This document shows, piece by piece, positions 15,982-23,622 of a DNA stretch of 64,000 nt. Every line of letters begins with the position of its first letter. The stretch's first letter is position 1. Origin of the DNA: Mycobacterium sp. SMC-8 (GTDB lineage: Bacteria; Actinomycetota; Actinomycetes; Mycobacteriales; Mycobacteriaceae); NCBI RefSeq assembly GCF_025263565.1, contig NZ_CP079865.1, forward strand, positions 1,984,001 through 2,048,000, given 5' to 3'. The notes beneath the pieces were generated by a model that was not told where the DNA came from, did not search any database, and saw nothing but the letters and a program-made list of their open reading frames with translations. The translations under genes and the position numbers were made by a program.

Positions 15982-17111
15982 CAGCGGCGTGCGATCCACT
16001 TGGCGATGGTATCGGCCTTCTCCGACCGCGCGCCCGGGGTCGTGAAGTAGTGATCGGTGTCGATCGAGCACATCGTCTTGTCGGCGCCGCCGAGCGCGTG
16101 GTGGATGCGCTGGGCGTCGGACGGATAGACGCCGGTGTCCTGTTCGGCGTTGATCACCAACGCCGGAGCGGTGATCCGGGCCAGGTGCGGTTCGGCCCGG
16201 GTCTGCGCGTGGCGCAGGCTCCACATGCTTAGCCAGTTGCGCAGGGTGCAGGCCGCGGCGATGCCGTGGGTGGACCGGTTGGCCTTGGCAGGCACACCGG
16301 CATAGCACATGTTGGCGGGCCGCTTCGTGGGTTCCAGTGTGGGGTCGACCATGCGCGGGTCGGCCCAGGTGCGCATGACGGTGAACGGCCGGTCGGAGAA
16401 ACCGGCTGCACGGACGCGGGTCAGTTCGGCCTCGGCCCAATCGGTGATGGCTTCGTTACGGGCGACCTGGGCGTCCCGGTACCGGGTGACGAACTCCTCG
16501 CTGAACGGCGGTCCGTTGCGTTCGTTGAACAGGTCCAGGTCGGGATCGGTTGCCACTGCGTCGTTCTCGTCGACGACGGAGGCATCCATCCATGCGGTGA
16601 GCACGTCGGGGCGGCCGGGATGGGCCGCGCTGGCGACGTAACCGTCGGCCGGGGGCAGGTCGTCGAGTCCGGCGGCGGGCCGCATCCCTTCCAGCGGGGT
16701 GACGTGCTGGTCGACGGCGTTGGCCTGATAGGCGGCCATCAGCGATCCGCCTCCCGAGTTGCCGAGCAGTATCACGGTTTCGATGCCCTGCGCCTCGCGC
16801 AGCCAGCGCACTCCCACCCCGATGTCGACGAGCGCGTGGTCGAGCAGGAAGCTGGATTCGAAGCCGCGGAAGCGGGTGTTCCAGCCCAGAAAGCCGATCC
16901 CGCGGGTGGCCATGTAGTCGGCGAGATAGTGCTCGGCGAAGTCGATCTGGTAATGCGTGGCGATCATCGCCACTTTGGGCTTACGGCCCATACCGCGGTG
17001 GTACAGGCCCTGGCACGGATGTCCGCCGGAGCCGGCACGTCGGGCGGTGGGCGAGTCCAGGCCGACGAATTCCCTTGTGACGCCGGGTGTCTGGGTGGCT
17101 GTGCGGCTCAT
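15978..17111 (-). CDS. Alpha/beta hydrolase (Rv0272c-like)
   Basis: 377 residues, the length I recall for Rv0272c. The nucleophile elbow is GNSGG in VILLGNSGGGSLMAAYQ, and late acidic/His candidates lie in VINAEQDTGVYPSDAQ and IDTDHYFTTPGA. No signal peptide is seen, so it is likely cytosolic. It shares an ATGA overlap with the upstream TetR gene, placing it directly under that regulator. It may act on an ester or thioester handled by the facing glyoxalase-like protein. The substrate is unknown. Confidence 0.85.
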   Translation of the reverse strand: MSRTATQTPGVTREFVGLDSPTARRAGSGGHPCQGLYHRGMGRKPKVAMIATHYQIDFAEHYLADYMATRGIGFLGWNTRFRGFESSFLLDHALVDIGVGVRWLREAQGIETVILLGNSGGGSLMAAYQANAVDQHVTPLEGMRPAAGLDDLPPADGYVASAAHPGRPDVLTAWMDASVVDENDAVATDPDLDLFNERNGPPFSEEFVTRYRDAQVARNEAITDWAEAELTRVRAAGFSDRPFTVMRTWADPRMVDPTLEPTKRPANMCYAGVPAKANRSTHGIAAACTLRNWLSMWSLRHAQTRAEPHLARITAPALVINAEQDTGVYPSDAQRIHHALGGADKTMCSIDTDHYFTTPGARSEKADTIAKWIARRW

Positions 17112-17770
17112 GACGGGCGGGCCTCCGGGTAGTAGATGGTCCGGTAGAAGATGTCGGCGAGGGTCTTGATGCAGGACTGGTCGTCGACGGCGCCGGGGCC
17201 GTCGGGATTCACACCCGAGAGTTGGGTGTAGCAGAACTGGTTGAGCATCGACACCAGCGCCACCGCGACCAGGCGGGCGTCGTTGTCTTCGCAGAAGCCG
17301 TCGCGCTGGGCGCGTCGGACCAGCGAGGTGATCAGCGCGATCGGCAGTTCGCAGATCTCGGTCCAGTACTCGGCGAAATCGTCGCTGATCATCGCCATCT
17401 GGCTGACCGCGATGATCTCGGCCAGCCGGTTGCGGTAGGTGCTCCAGTGGGCGGCGGCGGCCTGGTAGGACCGCTCCCAGTTGCTCAGACCCGGCTGCGC
17501 GGCGGCCAGTGACCGGGTGCGGGCCTCGTCACGGAAGCGCACCGCCCATTCGCGGACCATCGCCTCCTTGGAGTCGTAATAGTTGTAGAACGACGCGGTC
17601 GACTTCCCCGCCTCGCCGGCGATGTCGGCGATGGTGGTGGCCAGGATGCCCTTGCGGGCGATCACCGACCGCGCCGCGGCGTCGATCGCGGCCTGCGTCT
17701 GACGCCCGCGAACCGTCGGAAGCTCCTCACGGGGACTGACACTCACTCGTGCACGGCTCCTTGCGGTCAT
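17108..17770 (-). CDS. TetR-family regulator (Rv0273c-like)
   Basis: From ATG 17770 it gives 220 residues. The HTH region is RGRQTQAAIDAAARSVIARKG then TTIADIAGEAGKSTASFYNYYDSKEAMVREW, a textbook TetR N-terminus. The C-terminal domain is helical. It heads an operon with the hydrolase and dehydrogenase genes (ATGA overlap at 17108-17111) and faces the glyoxalase gene across a perfect palindrome that is probably its operator. A GTG further in is an alternative start that would still leave the HTH intact. Confidence 0.9.
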   Translation of the reverse strand: MTARSRARVSVSPREELPTVRGRQTQAAIDAAARSVIARKGILATTIADIAGEAGKSTASFYNYYDSKEAMVREWAVRFRDEARTRSLAAAQPGLSNWERSYQAAAAHWSTYRNRLAEIIAVSQMAMISDDFAEYWTEICELPIALITSLVRRAQRDGFCEDNDARLVAVALVSMLNQFCYTQLSGVNPDGPGAVDDQSCIKTLADIFYRTIYYPEARPS

Positions 17771-17776
17771 TGCTCT

Positions 17777-17806
17777 GAAACTGAATCTGATGTTAGATTC
17801 AGTTTC
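17777..17806. promoter_or_regulatory. Perfect 12-bp-arm palindrome, probable TetR operator
   Basis: gaaactgaatct (17777-17788), spacer gatgtt, then agattcagtttc (17795-17806), an exact inverted repeat of 30 bases in all. It starts 7 bases upstream of the TetR ATG and ends 59 bases before the glyoxalase start, in the shared divergent promoter. Size and place fit autoregulation and joint control of both transcripts. Confidence 0.8.
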
Positions 17807-17818
17807 GATTCCGCGCGC

Positions 17819-17832
17819 CGAAATCGCATTCC
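17819..17832. repeat. Half copy of the 1353-1409 inverted-repeat arm
   Basis: cgaaatcgcattcc matches the first 14 bases of the arm at 1353. Here it is single, without the inverted partner, between the operator and the glyoxalase start. It may be a dispersed element or coincidence. Confidence 0.4.
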
Positions 17833-17865
17833 GGCAGGTCACAGGGGTCGAAGGAAGGCGGGATC

Positions 17866-18450
17866 GTGATCAAGCCCAGCAACTCCAACTCCGAGTTCGA
17901 GCTCGGCGGCATCAACCATGTGGCCCTGGTCTGCTCTGACATGCAGAAGACCGTCGACTTCTACAGCGGTGTGCTCGGTATGCCCCTGGTGAAGTCGCTC
18001 GACCTGCCCGGCGGTATGGGGCAGCATTTCTTCTTCGACGCCGGCAACGGCGACTGCGTCGCGTTCTTCTGGTTCGCCGACGCGCCCGACCGGGTGCCGG
18101 GCATCTCCTCTCCCGAGGCCATCCCGGGTATCGGCGACATCGTGAGCGCTGTGAGCACCATGAACCACTTGGCCTTCCACGTTCCCGCCGAGAAGTTCGA
18201 CGAGTACCGGCAGCGACTCAAGGACAAGGGGGTGCGGGTCGGCCCGGTTCTCAACCATGACGAGAGCGCGGTCCAGGTGTCGGCGACCGTGCACCCCGGG
18301 GTGTACGTGCGGTCCTTCTATTTCCTGGACCCGGACGGAATCACACTCGAGTTCGCCTGCTGGACCAAGGAATTCGGCGAGTCCGACACCACCACGGTGC
18401 CCAAGACCGCCGCCGACCGGCGGGTGCCGGTCGCCGGTCAGTCGCGGTAG
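17866..18450 (+). CDS. Glyoxalase/dioxygenase-fold (VOC) protein (Rv0274-like)
   Basis: A 194-residue vicinal-oxygen-chelate protein with two beta-alpha-beta modules. Likely metal ligands are His in GGINHVALVCSD, His in STMNHLAFHVP and Glu in DPDGITLEFACW. A product of this type can be a glyoxalase, dioxygenase or epimerase. The start is GTG 17866. It is transcribed away from the TetR operon across the shared operator. Its end overlaps the converging second TetR gene by 13 bases. Confidence 0.88.
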   Translation: MIKPSNSNSEFELGGINHVALVCSDMQKTVDFYSGVLGMPLVKSLDLPGGMGQHFFFDAGNGDCVAFFWFADAPDRVPGISSPEAIPGIGDIVSAVSTMNHLAFHVPAEKFDEYRQRLKDKGVRVGPVLNHDESAVQVSATVHPGVYVRSFYFLDPDGITLEFACWTKEFGESDTTTVPKTAADRRVPVAGQSR

Positions 18451-19067
18451 AGCGCCGGATTGCCGAGCTGGTCGATCAGCGCGCCGAGCTGGTCGGCCAG
18501 CTCGGCCGGGGTGAAGTCGAGGTCGCCGGCCAGCCAGGCGCTCAATGTCTGGACCACGCCGCCGACGACGAAATGCCCCGCCGCCCTGATCCGCTCATTC
18601 TGTTCCAGCTGCAGCGCGGTGCCCGCGTGCCGACCTGACAGCAGCGCGAACAACGCGCCGGACTCCGCCCGCTTGCGCACCACCACCGGGTTGTCCAGCC
18701 GCACACTGAACAGCAAGCGGCCGACCCGGGCGTCGTCGGAGATGGTGCGCACGATGTTGGCCATGCCCTGGCGGCTCTGCTCGCGCGCCGGCGCGGCCGC
18801 GACCACGGCCTGGGTGGTGGTGGCGATCTGTGCGATCACCCAGTCGAAGACAGCGCCGACGAAGACGTCCTTGTCGGTGAAGCTCTCGTAGAAGTAGCGC
18901 GCCGCCAGGCCGGCCTGCGCGCAGATCGCCCGCACCGTGAGGTCCGGGGGCGCGTCCCGCCCACCGAGAAGATCCAGCCCGGCCTCCAGGAATCGACGGC
19001 GGCGCTCGGCGACCCGCTGCGCGGCCTGCACCCCGCGGTACGGACGGACCTGGGCCATGGCACCCAT
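18438..19067 (-). CDS. TetR-family regulator (Rv0275c-like)
   Basis: 209 residues. The HTH is RRRFLEAGLDLLGGR then LTVRAICAQAGLAARYFYESFTDKDVFVGAVFDW. The C-terminus carries a helical ligand domain. Two in-frame ATGs (19067 and 19058) are possible; the second leaves the inverted repeat at 19066-19098 wholly upstream, and I favour it slightly. It is divergent from the DUF2236 gene, which it probably controls. Confidence 0.88.
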   Translation of the reverse strand: MGAMAQVRPYRGVQAAQRVAERRRRFLEAGLDLLGGRDAPPDLTVRAICAQAGLAARYFYESFTDKDVFVGAVFDWVIAQIATTTQAVVAAAPAREQSRQGMANIVRTISDDARVGRLLFSVRLDNPVVVRKRAESGALFALLSGRHAGTALQLEQNERIRAAGHFVVGGVVQTLSAWLAGDLDFTPAELADQLGALIDQLGNPALYRD

Positions 19068-19098
19068 ATTGACACCTCCCGTGCCGGGGTACCAATAT
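19066..19098. promoter_or_regulatory. Imperfect inverted repeat, possible operator of the second TetR
   Basis: atattgacacctc at the left reads against atattggtacccc on the opposite strand at the right, matching at 10 of 13 positions. It lies between the divergent TetR and DUF2236 genes and covers the first of two possible TetR start codons. Confidence 0.45.
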
Positions 19099-19152
19099 CA
19101 GGAAACAGGCGTTCGCAGATTTGCGCCGCCACCGCCGAGAGGAGTGTTCGCT

Positions 19153-20067
19153 GTGACGCTGGACGAGACGATCAGTGCGCCGGTACCGCTTGTCGAACGT
19201 CCGGTGAGCGATACCGCGTCGCGGTCGCCCCGGCGCCGTGGCGTCCGCAGGAAGGCCGGTGCCGACGACGGCATGCTCGGGCTGGGGCTGCTGGCGGGGC
19301 CGGCGAACGTGATCATGCAGCTCGCCCGTCCGGGCGTCGGCTACGGCGTGGCGGAGAGCCGGGTGGAGAGCGGCCGGATCGACCGGCATCCGATCAAGCG
19401 GGCCCGCACCACGTTCACCTACCTCGCGGTGTCGACCAGCGGCACCCCCGAACAGCAGGCGGCGTTCCGGCGCGCGGTCAACCGCGCGCACGCGCAGGTG
19501 TTCTCCACCGACGAGAGTCCGGTGAAGTACCACGCCTTCGACAAGAACCTGCAGTTGTGGGTCGGCGCCTGCCTCTACAAGGGCGTGGTCGACGTGTACC
19601 GGCTGTTCGAAGGGGAGATGGACGACGAGACGGCCGACCGGCTCTACCTGCAGGGCCGCGCGCTGGCGACGATGCTGCAGGTTCCGCAGGACATGTGGCC
19701 CGCAGACCGGGCCGCGTTCGACCGCTACTGGCAGCAGTCGCTCGACGAGGTGCACATCGACGACACCGTGCGGGAGTTTCTGTATCCGATCGCGGCGTCC
19801 CGGCTGCCCGGCCTGGCGTTGCCCGGCCCGCTCCAACGGCAAGCGGAGAAGGTGGCGCTGCTGATCACGACGGGCTTCCTGCCGCAGCGGTTCCGCGACG
19901 AGATGGGGCTGCCGTGGGACCCGCAGCGGCAGCGCAGGTTCGAACGGCTGATGGCCGCGCTGGCGGCGGTCAACCGCGTCTCGCCCCGCGTCGTGCGGCA
20001 GTTCCCGTTCAACGTCCTGCTTAAAGACCTGGACTGGCGCATGCGCACCGGGCGGCCGCTCGTCTGA
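19153..20067 (+). CDS. DUF2236 / MpaB-like oxygenase (Rv0276-like)
   Basis: 304 residues from GTG 19153, which has GAGAGGAG about 8 bases upstream. Upstream in-frame codons would overlap the TetR promoter. The family (latex-clearing-protein/MpaB-like) contains heme-dependent oxygenases. Seen here are RHPIKRARTTFTYLAV, an NRAHAQV His segment, YHAFDKNLQLWVGACLY and WPADRAAFDRYWQQSL. No signal peptide is seen. It precedes the ESX-3 promoter region and is not part of that operon. Confidence 0.85.
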   Translation: MTLDETISAPVPLVERPVSDTASRSPRRRGVRRKAGADDGMLGLGLLAGPANVIMQLARPGVGYGVAESRVESGRIDRHPIKRARTTFTYLAVSTSGTPEQQAAFRRAVNRAHAQVFSTDESPVKYHAFDKNLQLWVGACLYKGVVDVYRLFEGEMDDETADRLYLQGRALATMLQVPQDMWPADRAAFDRYWQQSLDEVHIDDTVREFLYPIAASRLPGLALPGPLQRQAEKVALLITTGFLPQRFRDEMGLPWDPQRQRRFERLMAALAAVNRVSPRVVRQFPFNVLLKDLDWRMRTGRPLV

Positions 20068-20114
20068 CCGGTGACCCGGTTCACTCAACCGGGCCGCCCC
20101 GTGCATCTCGACAC

Positions 20115-20133
20115 TTAGGCCATGCAATGCTAA
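20115..20133 (+). promoter_or_regulatory. Candidate IdeR (iron) box 1 upstream of eccA3
   Basis: ttaggccatgcaatgctaa matches the 19-bp IdeR consensus TTAGGTTAGGCTAACCTAA at 13 positions, including both outer half-sites. ESX-3 is known to be repressed by IdeR with iron in M. tuberculosis and M. smegmatis. The site lies about 100 bases upstream of the eccA3 ATG. Confidence 0.6.
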
Positions 20134-20164
20134 CTTCAGCAAAAGTTAGCTTAGCCATACCGAA
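20129..20164 (+). promoter_or_regulatory. Candidate IdeR box 2 and overlapping palindrome
   Basis: ttagcttagccataccgaa (20146-20164) matches the IdeR consensus at 14 of 19 positions. It overlaps a perfect inverted repeat, gctaactt-cagcaa-aagttagc (20129-20150). Tandem IdeR sites are typical of strongly iron-repressed mycobacterial promoters. I see no good match to a Zur box. Confidence 0.55.
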
Positions 20165-20233
20165 GTCGTCGCAAGGAGATGCGGGGGAGCGCGATCCTGA
20201 CAGCACCAGGGTCCGGCACCGCGAACACAGTTC

Positions 20234-22081
20234 ATGGAATTCGGAAGTGACACGATCGCGGTTCCGGCCGGCAGCCTGCGCGTCGATCAAGAGATCGTCA
20301 GCCGGTTCGCGACCTGCTGCCGCGCGCTGGGGTTGTCCGTGCACGACCGTCGGCGACCGGCCGATCCGGCCGCTGCCCGGAGCGGTTTCGCGGCGCTGAC
20401 GCGCATCGCGCACGACCAGTGCGACGCGTGGGTCGGGCTGGCCGCCGCCGGCGACGACGCACCGCATGTCGTCGAGGCGGTGTGGCAAACTTCGGCGACC
20501 TTCGGGGTGTTGCAGCGGGAGACCCAGCTGGCTCCCGGCGCGCTCGGTTTCCACTACGACACCGGCCTGTACCTCCGGTTCCTCGCATGCACCCGCGACG
20601 ACTTCGCGCTGGCCTACGCGGTGCGGCTGTGCGACGCGACCCGCTACGAAGAGGCCGACGAGCTGATCGCCGGCCTGCTGGAACGCCGGCCGGGCTGGCT
20701 GGAGGCGCGGTGGGTGCGCGCAGTGCTGCACTACCGGACCGCGCGCTGGTCCGATGTGGTGCGCATGCTGACCCCGCTGGTGGCCGATCAGTCCCTCGAC
20801 GAGACGCCCGCACACGCCGTCCGCGTCGCGCTCGGCACCGCGCTGGCCCGGCTGGGCATGTTCGCCCCCGCGCTGTCCCACCTGGAGCGGCCCGAAGGGC
20901 CCGTGGCCGTCGCGGCCGTGGACGGACCGCTGGTCAAGGCGCTGGCGCTGCGCGCCCAGGGTGAGGACGAGGACGCCCACGAGCTGCTGCAGGAGCTCTA
21001 CGCCGCCAATCCGGAGAACGCACAGATCGAAGAGGCGTTGTCCGACAACAGTTTCGGGATCCCGACCACGACGGCGGCGCGCATCGAGGCGCGCAGCAAC
21101 CCGTGGGACCCGGACACCGAACCCGGCGAGGCGGACTTCGTCGACCCGGGCGCGAAGGACCGCAAGGCTCACCTGCTCGTCGAGGCCGAGGCCGAGCTCG
21201 CCGAGTTCATCGGTCTCGACGAGGTCAAGTATCAGGTGGCCCGCCTGAAAAGCTCGGTCGCCATGGCGATCCGCCGCCAGGAGCGCGGCCTGGCCGTCGC
21301 CCAGCGCACCAACCACCTGGTGTTCGCGGGCCCGCCCGGAACCGGTAAGACCACGATCGCCCGCGTGGTCGCCAAGATCTACTGCGGTCTGGGCCTGCTG
21401 AAGAAGGAGACCGTGCGCGAGGTGCACCGCGCCGACCTCATCGGTCAGCACATCGGTGAAACCGAGGCCAAGACCAACGCGATCATCGACAGCGCACTGG
21501 ACGGCGTGCTGTTCCTCGACGAGGCCTATGCGCTGGTCTCCACCGGAGCCAAGAACGACTTCGGTCTGGTGGCCATCGACACGCTGCTGGCCCGGATGGA
21601 GAACGACCGCGACCGGCTGGTCGTCATCGTCGCCGGCTACCGCAAGGACCTTGACACGTTTCTCGACACCAACGAGGGTCTGCGGTCACGATTCACCCGA
21701 AGCATCGACTTCCCGTCCTATTCAGGAAAGGAGCTCGTCGAAATCGCCACACGCATGGCCGAGAAGCGTGATTCGCGCTTCGAGGACGCGGCCCGCAGGG
21801 ACATGGAGCGTCTGTTCGAGTACCTGGCACAGGCCACCACGCCGGACGCCAACGGGGTGAACCGACGCAGCCTCGACATCGCCGGCAACGGCCGCTTCGT
21901 GCGTAACCTCGTCGAGCGTTCCGAGGAGGAGCGCGAGTACCGGCTCGATCATTCCGACCACGACGACTTCACCGACGACGAGCTGATGACGATCACCGCC
22001 ACCGATATGTCAAACTCGGCCGGCCCGCTGCTGCGCGGGCTCGGTCTGTCCATGCCGCAAGAGCTTTCGGAGCAGCGGTGA
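20234..22081 (+). CDS. eccA3: ESX-3 AAA+ ATPase EccA3
   Basis: A 615-residue cytosolic ATPase of type VII secretion: an N-terminal TPR-like helical domain (to about residue 275) and a C-terminal CbxX-type AAA+ domain. Walker A is GPPGTGKT at about 366-373 and Walker B VLFLDEA at about 424-430. It is thought to act on EspG-PE-PPE complexes or their recycling. First gene of the ESX-3 operon, overlapping eccB3 through GTGA. It lies directly downstream of the IdeR-like boxes. Confidence 0.97.
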   Translation: MEFGSDTIAVPAGSLRVDQEIVSRFATCCRALGLSVHDRRRPADPAAARSGFAALTRIAHDQCDAWVGLAAAGDDAPHVVEAVWQTSATFGVLQRETQLAPGALGFHYDTGLYLRFLACTRDDFALAYAVRLCDATRYEEADELIAGLLERRPGWLEARWVRAVLHYRTARWSDVVRMLTPLVADQSLDETPAHAVRVALGTALARLGMFAPALSHLERPEGPVAVAAVDGPLVKALALRAQGEDEDAHELLQELYAANPENAQIEEALSDNSFGIPTTTAARIEARSNPWDPDTEPGEADFVDPGAKDRKAHLLVEAEAELAEFIGLDEVKYQVARLKSSVAMAIRRQERGLAVAQRTNHLVFAGPPGTGKTTIARVVAKIYCGLGLLKKETVREVHRADLIGQHIGETEAKTNAIIDSALDGVLFLDEAYALVSTGAKNDFGLVAIDTLLARMENDRDRLVVIVAGYRKDLDTFLDTNEGLRSRFTRSIDFPSYSGKELVEIATRMAEKRDSRFEDAARRDMERLFEYLAQATTPDANGVNRRSLDIAGNGRFVRNLVERSEEEREYRLDHSDHDDFTDDELMTITATDMSNSAGPLLRGLGLSMPQELSEQR

Positions 22082-23622
22082 GTGCGCCCGAGGAGGAGCG
22101 CCGCTCGTTCGCCTCCCGCACCCCCGACAACGAGAATCCCGACCGCGTCGCCTACCGGCGCGGCTTCGTGACCCGTCACCAGGTCACCGGCTGGCGTTTC
22201 GTCATGCGCCGCATCGCATCCGGGGTAGCACTGCACGACACCAGGATGCTGGTCGACCCGCTGCGCACCCAGTCCCGCTCCGTGCTCGTGGGCGCGCTGA
22301 TCCTGGTCACCGGACTGATCGGCTGCTTCCTGTTCTCTCTGATCCGTCCGTCGGGGGCGGCGGGCACCGACGCGGTGCTGGCCGACCGCGACACCGCGGC
22401 GCTGTACGTCCGGCTCGGCGAGCAGCTGCACCCGGTGCTGAACCTGACCTCGGCCCGCCTGATCACCGGTCGTCCCGACAACCCGGCCATGGTCAAGAGC
22501 AGCGCGCTCGACCGCTTCCCGCGCGGGAACATGATCGGCATCCCGGGGGCGCCGGAGCGCATGGTTGCCAACACCACCCGCGACGCGTACTGGACGGTCT
22601 GCGACGCGGTCGCCGGCACGGTCACCGGTGTCACCGTGATCGCCGGCCGCCCCGCCGAGGGCGGCGAGCGTGCCGCCGCGTTGCCTGCCGGGCACGCGGC
22701 GCTCGTCGAGAACGGCGGCCGCACCTGGCTGTTGTGGGACGGCAGGCGCAGCCCGATCGACCTCGCCGACCGCGCCGTCACCGGCGGCCTCGGCATCGGC
22801 GTGGATGTCGCTGCGCCGCAACCGATCGCAACGGGGCTGTTCAACGCGATCCCGGAGGCGCCGCAGCTGACCGTCCCGGCGATCCCGGGAGCCGGTCTGC
22901 CGTCGGCCGCCCCGCTGCCCGAACCGCTTCCGGTCGGCGCGGTCGTCGTGTCCTACGACACCGACAACGCGATCCGCCACCATGTGGTTCTCGCCGACGG
23001 TCTGCAGCCGGTTTCGCCGGTGGTGGCCGCGATCCTGCGCAATGCGAACTCCTACGGTCTCGCACAGCCGCCGCGGCTCGACGCAGACGTCGTGGCCAGG
23101 ATCCCGGAGGCCACCGGCATCGACACCGGGGCCTATCCCACGCAGCGGATCACGCTCGTCGACGCGACCGCTGACCCGGTGATCTGTGCGGCGTGGTCCA
23201 AACCGGAAGGCGCACAGGAGAGTTCCCTGACTCTGCTGTCCGGAGCGGTGCTGCCGGTCGCCGACGGGGTGCGCACCGTGGAATTGGTCAGCTCCGGAAC
23301 CCCCGGCGGTCCCGCCGACCGGGTCGCGCTTGCGCCCGGCACCGGCTACTTCGTCGACAGCGGCGGCGCGCTGTTCTGGATCAGCGACACCGGGGTGCGT
23401 TACGGCATCGAGACGGGCGGCGGCGCCGCGGAAGGGGAAATCGACACCGTGGCCGCGCTAGGGCTGACCAGCGCGCCGCTGCCCATCCCGTCGTCGGTGC
23501 TGTCCCAGTTCGCCGCCGGCCCGACGCTGTCGCGCACCGACGCGCTGCTGGCCCACGATTCGCTGGCCCCCAGCCCGGCACCGGCCCGGTTGGAGACCAC
23601 CTCTGCGTTGGAGAAACCATGA
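22078..23622 (+). CDS. eccB3: ESX-3 membrane component EccB3
   Basis: 514 residues: a short cytosolic N-terminus with [19 protein letters not shown], one transmembrane helix at about 68-88 ([19 protein letters not shown]) and a large periplasmic domain. EccB forms the periplasmic part of the EccBCDE core complex. Start GTG 22078 overlaps the eccA3 stop, and the stop overlaps the eccC3 ATG. Confidence 0.97.
   Translation: MSAPEEERRSFASRTPDNENPDRVAYRRGFVTRHQVTGWRFVMRRIASGVALHDTRMLVDPLRTQSRSVLVGALILVTGLIGCFLFSLIRPSGAAGTDAVLADRDTAALYVRLGEQLHPVLNLTSARLITGRPDNPAMVKSSALDRFPRGNMIGIPGAPERMVANTTRDAYWTVCDAVAGTVTGVTVIAGRPAEGGERAAALPAGHAALVENGGRTWLLWDGRRSPIDLADRAVTGGLGIGVDVAAPQPIATGLFNAIPEAPQLTVPAIPGAGLPSAAPLPEPLPVGAVVVSYDTDNAIRHHVVLADGLQPVSPVVAAILRNANSYGLAQPPRLDADVVARIPEATGIDTGAYPTQRITLVDATADPVICAAWSKPEGAQESSLTLLSGAVLPVADGVRTVELVSSGTPGGPADRVALAPGTGYFVDSGGALFWISDTGVRYGIETGGGAAEGEIDTVAALGLTSAPLPIPSSVLSQFAAGPTLSRTDALLAHDSLAPSPAPARLETTSALEKP

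Noticed and set aside
18438..18450. Overlap of glyoxalase and TetR genes as a sign of error
   Set aside because: Both C-termini look natural; short convergent overlaps are common in this window (eccE3, ldh and the PAP2 gene also show them).
23193..23618. Upstream extension of the eccC3 frame
   Set aside because: It lies entirely within eccB3 in another frame; ATG 23619 gives the family's length and a standard 4-base overlap.
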